This document shows, one piece after another, positions 7,959 through 15,874 of a stretch of 64,000 nucleotides of DNA. This stretch comes from Bacteroidia bacterium (lineage in GTDB: Bacteria > Bacteroidota > Bacteroidia > UKL13-3), in assembly GCA_025454875.1 (NCBI GenBank), contig JALONP010000001.1:229170-293169 (forward strand), given 5' to 3'. A program made the translations under genes and the position numbers. Each line of letters opens with the position of its first letter. The stretch's first letter is position 1. The notes under the pieces are model-generated. The model was not told the DNA's origin. It worked only from the letters and a program-made list of their open reading frames with translations, and did not search any database.

Positions 7959-8683
7959 TTCAAATTGAAAACCTGTATAAATCATTTGGTGAAAAGGCGG
8001 TGCTGAAGGGTGTTTCGGCAAGTTTTAACAAGGGCAAATGCAATTTTGTGATTGGCGCAAGTGGCAGTGGCAAAAGTGTATTAATGAAGTGTATGGTGGG
8101 TTTGATTCCGGTCGATTCGGGCTCTATTGCTTATGACCATACCGATTTTGTTTCATTAAATTACGAAGAGAAAAAAGAGATTCGTAAAAAGATAGGTATG
8201 TTGTTTCAAGGTACTGCCCTATTTGACTCTTTAAACGTTGAGGATAATATTGCTTTCCCCTTGCGCATGTTCACCAGTTTAAGTTCGGCAGAAGTAATTG
8301 ATCGGGTTAATTTTTGTTTGAAGCGGGTAAACCTTGAAAAAGTAAATGCGCTTTACCCTTCATCTATTAGTGGTGGAATGAAAAAGCGCGTTGGTATTGC
8401 CAGGGCAATCGCACTTAACCCAGAGTACTTATTTTGTGACGAACCAAACTCTGGACTTGACCCAATCACATCAAGGCTTATTGACGATTTGATTCAAGAA
8501 ATTACAGAAGAATACAATATCACGACCATTATTAACACCCATGACATGAAAAGTTTGTTCGAAATGGGTGACCATATTATCTTCATATACAAAGGAGAAA
8601 AATGGTGGGAAGGACGAAAAGAAGATATTCGGGATTCGGGAAATGCGGAGCTACTCCAATTTATGAAAGCATCACAATTTTAA
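7955..8683 (+). CDS. mlaF: MlaF-type lipid ABC transporter ATPase
   Basis: A 242-residue ABC ATPase that pairs with the MlaE-like permease encoded just before it. Walker A is GASGSGKS (34-41), the Q-loop lies in GMLFQGTALF, the signature is SGGMKKR (139-145), Walker B is EYLFCDEP with D162/E163, and the switch His is in NTHDMKS. SGGMKKR in place of the common LSGGQ is typical of MlaF proteins. It works on the cytoplasmic face of the inner membrane in retrograde or anterograde lipid trafficking. The lipoprotein gene at 8688 begins 4 bases after the stop, so transcription may continue into the haem-motif cluster. Confidence 0.93.
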   Translation: MIQIENLYKSFGEKAVLKGVSASFNKGKCNFVIGASGSGKSVLMKCMVGLIPVDSGSIAYDHTDFVSLNYEEKKEIRKKIGMLFQGTALFDSLNVEDNIAFPLRMFTSLSSAEVIDRVNFCLKRVNLEKVNALYPSSISGGMKKRVGIARAIALNPEYLFCDEPNSGLDPITSRLIDDLIQEITEEYNITTIINTHDMKSLFEMGDHIIFIYKGEKWWEGRKEDIRDSGNAELLQFMKASQF

Positions 8684-8687
8684 ATTA

Positions 8688-9368
8688 ATGAAATATACTA
8701 CGCTACTAATTGCAACTGTTGCCCTTATAACAGCATGTAAACATGAGCCGGAGTTGCCTAAAAACATTCCTACGCCCGCACCTACACCAATTGATACACC
8801 GGCAAATCCTCCAGTGAACGACTCCGTTTGTTTCAATACCGAAATACAACCCTTGTTTAACAGCAGTTGTGCCTATGCAGGCTGCCACGATGCCGTTACA
8901 CAAGCAGATGGCTACCAGTTTACCAGCTACACCAATATCCGAAACCAAGTTGTGCCTTTTCAGGTAAACAGTGGAAAAGTAATGCGCGCAATCAAAGAAA
9001 CTGACCCTGACAAAAGGATGCCTCCAGGTGGCCCGCTTTCTCAAAACCAAATTGCACTGCTTGAAAAATGGATTAACCAAGGTGCTTTAAACCGCAATTG
9101 CAATCCCAATACATGCGATACCCAAACGGTGACTTACGCGGTTCAAATAGCAAGCATTGTTCAAACCAACTGTCTTGGATGCCATGCCTCACAGCCTCCA
9201 CTCTTAAATAACTACACACAAGTAAAACAAGCAGTACAAAGCGGCAATCTGATTGCTAGCATTAAACACCAAGCAGGTGTTTCGGCTATGCCTAAAAACC
9301 AAGTGGCACTGTCTTTTTGTAAAATTCGTACATTTGAAAAATGGGTTGAACAAAATTATTTACCTTAA
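8688..9368 (+). CDS. Two-domain c-type cytochrome-like lipoprotein
   Basis: A 226-residue lipoprotein: signal peptide ending in LITAC with the lipidated C17, then a Pro-rich linker (about 22-44) and two related domains. Domain 1 has CAYAGCH (C61, C66, H67, spacing CX4CH) and a candidate axial Met in RMPPGG (M111). Domain 2 has CLGCH (C162, C165, H166) and SAMPKN (M201). Both domains end in a similar EKW(I/V)xQ stretch, pointing to internal duplication. It is probably a periplasm- or surface-facing dihaem electron carrier. Haem attachment at the CX4CH site is inferred, not shown. First of a four-gene run ending with a DUF5777 barrel. Confidence 0.78.
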   Translation: MKYTTLLIATVALITACKHEPELPKNIPTPAPTPIDTPANPPVNDSVCFNTEIQPLFNSSCAYAGCHDAVTQADGYQFTSYTNIRNQVVPFQVNSGKVMRAIKETDPDKRMPPGGPLSQNQIALLEKWINQGALNRNCNPNTCDTQTVTYAVQIASIVQTNCLGCHASQPPLLNNYTQVKQAVQSGNLIASIKHQAGVSAMPKNQVALSFCKIRTFEKWVEQNYLP

Positions 9369-9382
9369 CCCAATTTGCCTTT

Positions 9383-9859
9383 ATGAAGCGACACCATTTG
9401 ATTCGTAATTTCCTTTTTGCATTTATAGTGCTTGCAATATCTTGCAGCCATTACGATGAGCTAATGACCAAAGGAGCTCAAAGTGAAACGGGTGGAGACG
9501 AAAGTCATAACTCAGGTCAAAACTGCATGCAATGCCATAATCAAAATGGCAACGAGGCCGTTCGTGAAGGGGGTTGGTGGAATATTGCCGGAACCGTTTT
9601 TGAAAAACAAAACGAAACTGCGCAAGATGGCTTTATTCAATTATGGACAGGGCCAAACCAAACAGGAGCTTTGGTTTATGAACTACCAATAGACAAGCTG
9701 GGTAATTTTTACACCGCTAAAATTGTTGATTTTAAAGGTGGATTTTATCCTGTATTGTTAGATAAAGACAAAAAAATGGAGAAAAAAATGGGCTCTCGCA
9801 TACAAACTGGAGCCTGCAACAGTTGCCATGGTATCACAACTTCTGTTATTTCTTTTTAA
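9383..9859 (+). CDS. Lipoprotein with two CxxCH motifs
   Basis: A 158-residue protein with a lipobox-like signal (VLAISC, C21) and two haem-type motifs, CMQCH (C48, C51, H52) and CNSCH (C145, C148, H149), near the two ends of a beta-rich middle (GGWWNIAGTVF, VYELPIDKLGNFYTAK). The middle looks like a carbohydrate/peptidase-regulatory-like beta sandwich rather than a helical cytochrome, so it may be a haem-motif protein of another fold. No function is known to me. It lies 14 bases after the two-domain cytochrome and 4 bases before the next lipoprotein gene, so all belong to one operon. Confidence 0.7.
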   Translation: MKRHHLIRNFLFAFIVLAISCSHYDELMTKGAQSETGGDESHNSGQNCMQCHNQNGNEAVREGGWWNIAGTVFEKQNETAQDGFIQLWTGPNQTGALVYELPIDKLGNFYTAKIVDFKGGFYPVLLDKDKKMEKKMGSRIQTGACNSCHGITTSVISF

Positions 9860-9863
9860 GAAT

Positions 9864-10235
9864 ATGAAAAAAACAATTCAGACCACATTGACCCTATTGG
9901 GTTTTATTTTGTTCCTTACTGGATGTTATTACGATAACGAACAAGAACTTTATCCGAACACCTCCAATACTAATCAAACGGATACCGGAACTGTTTCTTA
10001 CACTGCCACAATTCAACCACTAATGGCAAGCAATTGTGCTACTCCCAGTTGCCATGCAGCCGGTGCACAAGCACCTAATTTAAGTACTTACCAAGGGGTG
10101 TTTAATGCACGTGAGCGGGTAAATGCAAGGGCTGTTAATTTAAATCCGACTCCAATGCCTCCATCAGGCGCCATGAGCCAACAAAATAGGAATGCATTAA
10201 GCAAATGGATAGCTGCTGGCGCACTTAACAATTAA
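9864..10235 (+). CDS. Small single-domain CX4CH cytochrome-like lipoprotein
   Basis: A 123-residue lipoprotein. The signal peptide ends in LFLTGC (C21); a Thr/Asn-rich linker follows, then one domain with CATPSCH (C58, C63, H64) and a downstream PMPPSG (M98) as candidate axial ligand, closing with LSKWIAAGAL. It is closely similar in layout to domain 1 of the protein at 8688-9368, so the cluster seems to have grown by duplication. I chose the start at 9864, which gives a clean signal peptide; an upstream codon at 9828 would overlap the previous gene. Confidence 0.75.
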   Translation: MKKTIQTTLTLLGFILFLTGCYYDNEQELYPNTSNTNQTDTGTVSYTATIQPLMASNCATPSCHAAGAQAPNLSTYQGVFNARERVNARAVNLNPTPMPPSGAMSQQNRNALSKWIAAGALNN

Positions 10236-10242
10236 TACGATT

Positions 10243-11136
10243 ATGATAAAAAAAATATTCGCTTACGGTTTAATCCTTTGTGCAGCACAGGCATTGGCGC
10301 AAGATGATTTGTTAAACATGTTGCAACAAGAAACGCCCGCAAAACCAACACCCGTTTACGCCACGTTTAAATCAACGCGCGTTATTAATTTACAGAGCAA
10401 CGAGAATATGAAAGCCAAGCATCTCGATTTTAGGATTCAACATCGTTTTGGTCCAATTGAAAATGGGGCTTATGATTTGTTTGGTTTAGATGGTGCAGTT
10501 ATTCGATTGGGATTTGAATATGGTATCACCGATAGGTTAATGGTAGGAATTGGTAGAAGCACTGTCCAAAAAGCTTATGATGGTTTTGTAAAATACCAAC
10601 TCTTGCAGCAGCAAAAAAATGGAATGCCTATTGGGCTTACGCTTTTTGGCAGCACCGCAATCAACACAATTGAATGGGCAGACCCTACTCGAAACAACTT
10701 GTTTACCTCAAGGTTATCGTATGTTGCCCAAGCCATTGTTACCCGTAAAATGAACGATGCCATTTCATTATTGGTAAGTCCTACAATGGTACATTACAAT
10801 TTGGTGCCAGACAAACAAACACCGAACGATGTTTTTGCAATCGGCATTGGCGCATCTATTCGGTTAAGCAGGAGCATTCGTTTCACCGCAGAGTATATAC
10901 CACGTTTAAACGGACGCGATTTACCCAAACAACCGAATGGAGATCCATCATATTCAGATGCAATTGCATTTGGTGTAGATATTGAAACTGGAGGTCACGT
11001 ATTTCAACTTCATTTTACCAATGCTACCGGCCTAATCGAACAACAATTTATTGCCCGGAATGCAAATCCGATTGTAGGTTCACAATTGCGTTTCGGATTT
11101 AATATTTCACGAACATTCTCATTCGACAAACACTAG
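10243..11136 (+). CDS. DUF5777 family outer-membrane beta-barrel protein
   Basis: A 297-residue protein with a signal peptide (cleavage near ALA/QDD) and alternating beta strands to the C-terminus (LRFGFNISRTFSF), as in outer-membrane barrels. The sequence RVINLQSNENMKAKHLDFRI and the RFGPIENGAYDLFGLDGA stretch match the DUF5777 family of Bacteroidota. Members commonly sit beside c-type cytochrome-like lipoproteins, as here, where it closes the four-gene run. A role as an outer-membrane partner of the lipoproteins is inference from context. The gene ends 12 bases before a convergent gene with no clear terminator between them. Confidence 0.82.
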   Translation: MIKKIFAYGLILCAAQALAQDDLLNMLQQETPAKPTPVYATFKSTRVINLQSNENMKAKHLDFRIQHRFGPIENGAYDLFGLDGAVIRLGFEYGITDRLMVGIGRSTVQKAYDGFVKYQLLQQQKNGMPIGLTLFGSTAINTIEWADPTRNNLFTSRLSYVAQAIVTRKMNDAISLLVSPTMVHYNLVPDKQTPNDVFAIGIGASIRLSRSIRFTAEYIPRLNGRDLPKQPNGDPSYSDAIAFGVDIETGGHVFQLHFTNATGLIEQQFIARNANPIVGSQLRFGFNISRTFSFDKH

Positions 11137-11147
11137 AAGGAGTTAAT

Positions 11148-12185
11148 TTACCCATTGCTTGAAGGAGTTTCGTCTTCTTCAAAATGTGTTTTTAAGTACA
11201 CAACCGTATTGGCCTTAATAACTTTGCCTTTGCGCAATTGAGCAACTGCTTTTTCAATAACCACATTGAGTTCGTATCCGAGCAGTAAGATGTAAGTGTT
11301 GATGTAAATTAACAACATTATAACAACCAAAGCACCAATTGATCCATACACTTTATTGTACGCATTAAACGAATTTACATACATCGAAAAAAAGTAGGTT
11401 GTGAGTAAAGTAACAGCGCAAGCAAAGACAGAACCGGGGGTAATAAAACGCCATTTGCTGTTTTTACTTGGAGCGAAATAATAAATAACTGAAATGATGG
11501 TGAGGATAATCAAGACCACCACACCATTGTTTACGATGGACAACAAAGCAGGTGTTATTTTAGATGGGAAATATTTAAGGTGATCAAACCATTTAATAAG
11601 CCAATTACCAGCAGTAAGTAACAGCACCGAAACAAGTACCAGGGTATATACGATGAAGGATAAAATGATGGCTATTGAGCGTTGCTTCCAAAAACTACGT
11701 GTTTCTTTTTCTTTACCATATTTGTTTAATGTGTTCATTAACGAATGAAACCCATTGGTACTAAAATAGATTGCCAATACAAACCCTACAGATAAAAGAC
11801 CACCCCGCTGATGTTTTAAGATATCGAGCAAGGTAGATTTGATAATTTGGAACGCATTTTTAGGAATAATGCCTTGCAACAACACTAAAATTTCATCAGG
11901 TGATTGCTTGAGCGGCAAATACGCAATTAACGTAAAAAAGAAAATGGCTGTTGGAAACAACGAAAGGAAAAACGTGAACGATAAGGCCGATGAGCGCATA
12001 TGTAAATCACGCGAATCAACCCACCGTATAAAAAACTCGAATACTGAATACCATGAAATTTCTTTGTAACCTGGAAATGCTTTACGCTGCATAAACGCAA
12101 TCGCGCCTTTTGAAAAGCGGCTCCGTATGAACCAACCAGCTATATTAAACTGAAAAGGTTTGCGTATGCGTTTGGGTAAATTCAT
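11148..12185 (-). CDS. YihY/BrkB-like inner-membrane protein
   Basis: A 345-residue polytopic membrane protein of the YihY/virulence factor BrkB family. Characteristic stretches are DLHMRSSALSFTFFLSLFPTAIFFF near residue 55 and YYFAPSKNSKWRFITPGSVFA further on, with about six hydrophobic segments. The C-terminal 40 residues are charged and cytoplasmic. The biochemical role of this family is not settled, although transport or envelope functions have been proposed. Its start overlaps the stop of the thioesterase gene upstream by 4 bases, so the two are translationally coupled. Confidence 0.88.
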   Translation of the reverse strand: MNLPKRIRKPFQFNIAGWFIRSRFSKGAIAFMQRKAFPGYKEISWYSVFEFFIRWVDSRDLHMRSSALSFTFFLSLFPTAIFFFTLIAYLPLKQSPDEILVLLQGIIPKNAFQIIKSTLLDILKHQRGGLLSVGFVLAIYFSTNGFHSLMNTLNKYGKEKETRSFWKQRSIAIILSFIVYTLVLVSVLLLTAGNWLIKWFDHLKYFPSKITPALLSIVNNGVVVLIILTIISVIYYFAPSKNSKWRFITPGSVFACAVTLLTTYFFSMYVNSFNAYNKVYGSIGALVVIMLLIYINTYILLLGYELNVVIEKAVAQLRKGKVIKANTVVYLKTHFEEDETPSSNG

Positions 12186-12589
12186 TTAAAAAAAGTACTG
12201 AATTTTTCATACAGTTCAGCAGGACACTTCACTGGGCGTTGTGTTTTCATATCCACAAAAACCAACGTAGAACTACCACTCGATAAAAACTCCCCTACTT
12301 CATTAAACACCTCATAATCGAGTACAATTTTAACTGTAGGTAGGGTCTTTAGCGAGGTACGAATGGTTAACAACTCATCATAGGTTGCAGGTTTCTTGTA
12401 ATTCATCACCAATTGCACAACTGGCATCATCACACCTGCCTTTTCTAAATTTTTGTACGATACTCCTATTTGGCGCAATGCATCGGTTCTTGCTTCTTCA
12501 AAATAAAGTGCATAATTGCCATGGTATACAACGCCCATTTGGTCGGTTTCACCATACCGAACGCGAATGCGGGTTTCAGTTACCATCAT
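12182..12589 (-). CDS. Acyl-CoA thioesterase, YbgC/4HBT hotdog family
   Basis: A 135-residue hotdog-fold thioesterase. The catalytic region is RVRYGETDQMGVVYHGNYALYFEEAR, in which the Asp after ET is the general base typical of 4-hydroxybenzoyl-CoA thioesterase and YbgC proteins. It hydrolyses acyl-CoA thioesters in the cytoplasm; chain-length preference cannot be read here. In proteobacteria YbgC belongs to the tol-pal operon, but here the neighbours are the YihY-like membrane protein and lhgO. It starts 3 bases after the end of lhgO and overlaps the next gene by 4 bases, so the three probably form an operon. Confidence 0.88.
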   Translation of the reverse strand: MMVTETRIRVRYGETDQMGVVYHGNYALYFEEARTDALRQIGVSYKNLEKAGVMMPVVQLVMNYKKPATYDELLTIRTSLKTLPTVKIVLDYEVFNEVGEFLSSGSSTLVFVDMKTQRPVKCPAELYEKFSTFFK

Positions 12590-12592
12590 GGC

Positions 12593-13789
12593 TTAAAAAT
12601 GTTTAACCACCATTTGTGCAATGGTTGTACCTATCGACAAACTTGAGGTTGCTGCTGGTGAAGGTGCATTTAAAATATGAATAGCTTTAGGCTTTTCGAT
12701 GATTTTAAAATCGTCAAGCAAACCTCCTTCTTTGTCGCATGCTTGCGCACGCACTCCAGCTTCTGCCGGAATTAAATCATCCTCTTGAACTTCAGGAATA
12801 AATTTTCTTAAGGCGTTGGTAAATGCTGTTTTGCTAAACGAACGGTAAAACTCACCAATGCCTGTTTTCCAATACTTGGTAGCCACTTTTTGAAATCCTG
12901 GCCATGTGAGCGACTCCATTAACTCTGCAAAATCAACATCACTTTTATGGTAACCTTCTCTTTTGAATGCAAACACTGCATTAGGTCCAGCTTCTACCCC
13001 ACCATCAATCATGCGGGTAAAATGCACTCCCAAAAATGGGAAATTCGGATCAGGAACTGGGTAAATAAGGTTCTTAACCAAATACCTTTTTTCAGGCTTG
13101 AGCATGTAATACTCTCCTCGAAAAGGAATGATACGGGTATCCATTTTTTCACCAGCCATTTGAGCTACTTTATCACAATACAATCCTGCACAGTTCACAA
13201 GCAGCTTTGTTTCAAAAACACGTTGGGCAGTATGCACTTCTACTGTATTTTCATGCTCTACAATATCTTCTGCCTTGTGGTTGGTAAATATATGCCCGCC
13301 CCATTTGCTCACCCACTCACCAAGCTTAATGCACACCTCTGTGTAATCAATAATTCCTGTGTATGGCACATGTACTGCGCGTAGTCCGCGCATATGAGGT
13401 TCGTAATTTGCAATCTCATCTTGCTCCACATATTTAATTTTGGTGAGTCCGTTCTCTATGCCTCGCTTGTAAATATTTTCAAGCAAAGGCAACTCCCAAG
13501 GTTCAGTAGCCACAATAAGCTTTCCGCATAAATCATATGGAATCTTGTTTTCATCACAAAATGCGAGCAATTGCTGATATCCCTGAATACAGTTTTGTGC
13601 CTTTAAACTACCCGGCTTATAATAAATTCCTGAATGAATAACACCGCTATTATGACCTGTTTGATGAGCAGCCAACACATCCTCTTTTTCAATTACTGCT
13701 AATTTAAACTCAGGATTTGATTTTAATATTGAGTAAGCACTTGCCAATCCTACAATTCCACCACCAATAATTACAACATCGTATTTCAT
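12593..13789 (-). CDS. lhgO: L-2-hydroxyglutarate oxidase/dehydrogenase
   Basis: A 398-residue FAD-dependent oxidoreductase of the DAO family that oxidises L-2-hydroxyglutarate to 2-oxoglutarate, probably passing electrons to quinone at the membrane. The dinucleotide motif is VVIIGGGIVGLASAYS near the N-terminus, followed by the LhgO signature HQTGHNSGVIHSGIYYKPGS and, near the end, PAEAGVRAQACDKEGGL. The start at 13789 (MKYDVVIIGG) is preferred because the promoter lies just upstream and the Rossmann motif then begins at the usual distance. First gene of a likely lhgO-thioesterase-yihY-like operon. Confidence 0.92.
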   Translation of the reverse strand: MKYDVVIIGGGIVGLASAYSILKSNPEFKLAVIEKEDVLAAHQTGHNSGVIHSGIYYKPGSLKAQNCIQGYQQLLAFCDENKIPYDLCGKLIVATEPWELPLLENIYKRGIENGLTKIKYVEQDEIANYEPHMRGLRAVHVPYTGIIDYTEVCIKLGEWVSKWGGHIFTNHKAEDIVEHENTVEVHTAQRVFETKLLVNCAGLYCDKVAQMAGEKMDTRIIPFRGEYYMLKPEKRYLVKNLIYPVPDPNFPFLGVHFTRMIDGGVEAGPNAVFAFKREGYHKSDVDFAELMESLTWPGFQKVATKYWKTGIGEFYRSFSKTAFTNALRKFIPEVQEDDLIPAEAGVRAQACDKEGGLLDDFKIIEKPKAIHILNAPSPAATSSLSIGTTIAQMVVKHF

Positions 13790-13810
13790 GTAACTGTTTA
13801 AATAAAGTCG

Positions 13811-13840
13811 CAAAATACAGCTTACATGCAGCTAATCAAA
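13811..13840 (-). promoter_or_regulatory. Promoter of the lhgO operon
   Basis: The minus strand reads TTTG, 19 nt, TATTTTGC, close to the Bacteroidota consensus, 22 bases before the lhgO start at 13789. Confidence 0.5.
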
Positions 13841-13860
13841 AAAAATCAGTTTACAAAAAT

Positions 13861-14406
13861 CTAATCAAATATAACATACGGAACATTTTGGATAATACCG
13901 TTGGTAACCTTAATGGTATCGCTAGGTTGTTTGACCAATATTGCATTAAAGGTACCTGAAACGGTTTTAGCCAAGGTATCACAAGCAGTAATATTTACGC
14001 TCCCACTAATACCTGAATAGGTTATATTGCCTTCGTTCGTTTCATACGAAAACTGAGCTGATTGGCTTGACCCATTTAAGGTGTAACTGCGTATGGCAAT
14101 TCCATTGCCATCAATACCCGATGAAATATCTTTTACAGATACCAACAAGCGTTTGTTATCACTTGAACTGGCATTTACATCCATTCGTTTAAATGGACCT
14201 GTATCAATTCCTTTCACCAAAGCTGTTACATTGATACGCGCCTTCCATGTATTTCCATTTAGGTTAGCTGAGTATGTATATGCTGGAGCGTTGGGTTGAT
14301 TCGGATCTGGTACACCATCATCTGTATCGGGTTGGCAAGAATTCAGTATGGCTAATGATGCAAGCATACTTATTAAAACTACTTGTTTGGTTGAAATACA
14401 TTTCAT
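13861..14406 (-). CDS. Small lipoprotein of unknown function
   Basis: A 181-residue predicted lipoprotein. The signal peptide (MKCISTKQVVLISMLASLAI) ends in LNSC, the lipidation Cys, followed by an acidic/Pro-rich linker and a beta-rich domain beginning YTYSANLNGNTWKARI. That opening (short strand, then NGxxWKA) recalls DUF6252-like lipoproteins of Bacteroidota, which I mention with low certainty. The start at 14406 is chosen because a -7 element (TATGTTTG) lies just upstream and the signal peptide follows directly. It is transcribed away from mpl and probably monocistronic. Confidence 0.7.
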   Translation of the reverse strand: MKCISTKQVVLISMLASLAILNSCQPDTDDGVPDPNQPNAPAYTYSANLNGNTWKARINVTALVKGIDTGPFKRMDVNASSSDNKRLLVSVKDISSGIDGNGIAIRSYTLNGSSQSAQFSYETNEGNITYSGISGSVNITACDTLAKTVSGTFNAILVKQPSDTIKVTNGIIQNVPYVIFD

Positions 14407-14411
14407 ACAAC

Positions 14412-14419
14412 CAAACATA
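14412..14419 (-). promoter_or_regulatory. -7 promoter element for the small lipoprotein gene
   Basis: The minus strand reads TATGTTTG, matching TAnnTTTG, with CTTG 20 nt upstream as a possible -33 element. It ends 5 bases before the start at 14406. Confidence 0.4.
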
Positions 14420-14520
14420 CACAATCGGCTTTTGCAATTCAAGCAGCTGTTTATTTGTGTATAACTCATTTTTTTGTGAAACACACACGAGGTTACCTTG
14501 CTTAGGTAAATAAGCGACTC

Positions 14521-15858
14521 ATGCGTGTACATTTTATTTCAATTGGTGGAGCGGTAATGCACAACCTTGCTTTGGCATTGCATCATAAGGGGTATCAAAT
14601 AACTGGTTCAGATGACGAAATTTATGAACCTGCCAAGTCAAGACTTGCGAAGGCTGGATTATTACCAACTGAATTGGGGTGGCATCACGAACGAATCGAT
14701 ACCCATTTGGATGCAATTGTACTTGGGATGCATGCTCGAAAAGACAATCCAGAATTGCTCAAAGCCCAATCGCTTGGAATTCGCATATACTCATTTCCTG
14801 AGTACATGTACGAGCAAACCAAAGATAAAAAACGTATTGTTATTGGTGGGAGTCACGGCAAAACAAGCACCACAGCAATGATTTTGTATGCGCTTAAATA
14901 CCATCAATTCAAATTTGATTATTTGGTAGGCAGTTTGATTGATGGTTTTGATACCATGGTTGGAATTGATCCTAGCAGCAAGATTGCCGTATTTGAAGGC
15001 GATGAATACTTAAACTCAGCGTTAGACCCAAGACCTAAATTTCATATTTACAAAGCAGATGTTGGCATAATTACAGGTATTGCATGGGACCATATAAACG
15101 TGTTTCCAACTTATGAAAACTACCTTGAACAGTTTGCCATATTCATTAACGATTTGCCAGATACAGGAACATTGATTTATTGTGCCGATGACCCTGAAGT
15201 AAAAAAATTGTGCGAGTCGGCTCCTGTGATTGCCCATCAAAAAATACCTTACCAAACCCCAGCGTTTAAAATAGAAAATGGCCAAACAATTGTTCAATTT
15301 TCGAAGGGTTGGACAGCCCTGCAAATATTTGGTTTGCATAACCTGCAAAACATGATGGCTGCAAAATACGCTTGTATGGAAGCAGGTTTAACAGAAGCAC
15401 AATTTGAAGAAGCAATGGTGCATTTTAAAGGAACAGCTAAACGACTGGAAGTAATTGCTCAAAAACCCAACTCCACCATTTACCGGGATTTTGCACACGC
15501 TCCTTCCAAATTAAAAGCAACCATCAATGCAGTAAAACAATTGCACCCTGAACGCAAATTGATTGCCGCTTACGAATTGCATACATTCAGCAGTTTGAAC
15601 AAAGCATTTTTACCTCAGTATCATCATACAATGAGTGAAGCAACTGTGAAAGCGGTATTGTTTAGCCCTAAAACATTGGAAATGAAAAAAATGCCAACCT
15701 TAACCATCGAAGAAGTTGCAACTGCATTTGGAAAAGGTGTGAACGTGTTTACCAATAAGGAAGAACTACATCAATGGATTCAACAACAATATACCGAGAA
15801 TGAAGATATTTTGCTGATGAGCAGCGGCACATTTGATGGTATGAAGACCGATTTTTAA
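14521..15858 (+). CDS. mpl: UDP-N-acetylmuramate:L-Ala-gamma-D-Glu-meso-DAP ligase (murein tripeptide recycling)
   Basis: A 445-residue Mur-ligase family enzyme that reattaches recycled murein tripeptide to UDP-MurNAc in the cytoplasm. The N-terminal Rossmann domain begins VHFISIGGAVMHNLALAL, with GYQITGSDDEIYEP as in Mpl/MurC, the ATP loop is GSHGKTST (110-117), and the central domain has DEYLNSALDPRPKF. The GDEYLN and AHAPSKLKAT stretches separate Mpl from MurC. The gene starts 114 bases from the divergent lipoprotein gene and is followed 16 bases later by miaA. Confidence 0.92.
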   Translation: MRVHFISIGGAVMHNLALALHHKGYQITGSDDEIYEPAKSRLAKAGLLPTELGWHHERIDTHLDAIVLGMHARKDNPELLKAQSLGIRIYSFPEYMYEQTKDKKRIVIGGSHGKTSTTAMILYALKYHQFKFDYLVGSLIDGFDTMVGIDPSSKIAVFEGDEYLNSALDPRPKFHIYKADVGIITGIAWDHINVFPTYENYLEQFAIFINDLPDTGTLIYCADDPEVKKLCESAPVIAHQKIPYQTPAFKIENGQTIVQFSKGWTALQIFGLHNLQNMMAAKYACMEAGLTEAQFEEAMVHFKGTAKRLEVIAQKPNSTIYRDFAHAPSKLKATINAVKQLHPERKLIAAYELHTFSSLNKAFLPQYHHTMSEATVKAVLFSPKTLEMKKMPTLTIEEVATAFGKGVNVFTNKEELHQWIQQQYTENEDILLMSSGTFDGMKTDF

Positions 15859-15862
15859 CACC

Positions 15863-15870
15863 TACTTTTG
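15863..15870 (+). promoter_or_regulatory. -7 promoter element before miaA
   Basis: TACTTTTG matches TAnnTTTG and lies 4 bases before the GTG start of miaA. No TTTG sits at the usual upstream distance, and the leader would be almost absent, so it may be fortuitous. Confidence 0.25.
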
Positions 15871-15874
15871 CCAA

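Noticed and set aside
8706..9080. Open frame on the minus strand opposite the two-domain cytochrome
   Set aside because: The plus-strand gene has a lipobox and haem motifs in frame; the minus-strand product is Cys/Arg-rich without any recognisable domain.
12182..12589. The thioesterase as part of a tol-pal operon (ybgC)
   Set aside because: No tolQ, tolR, tolA, tolB or pal is adjacent, so only the family name is supported.
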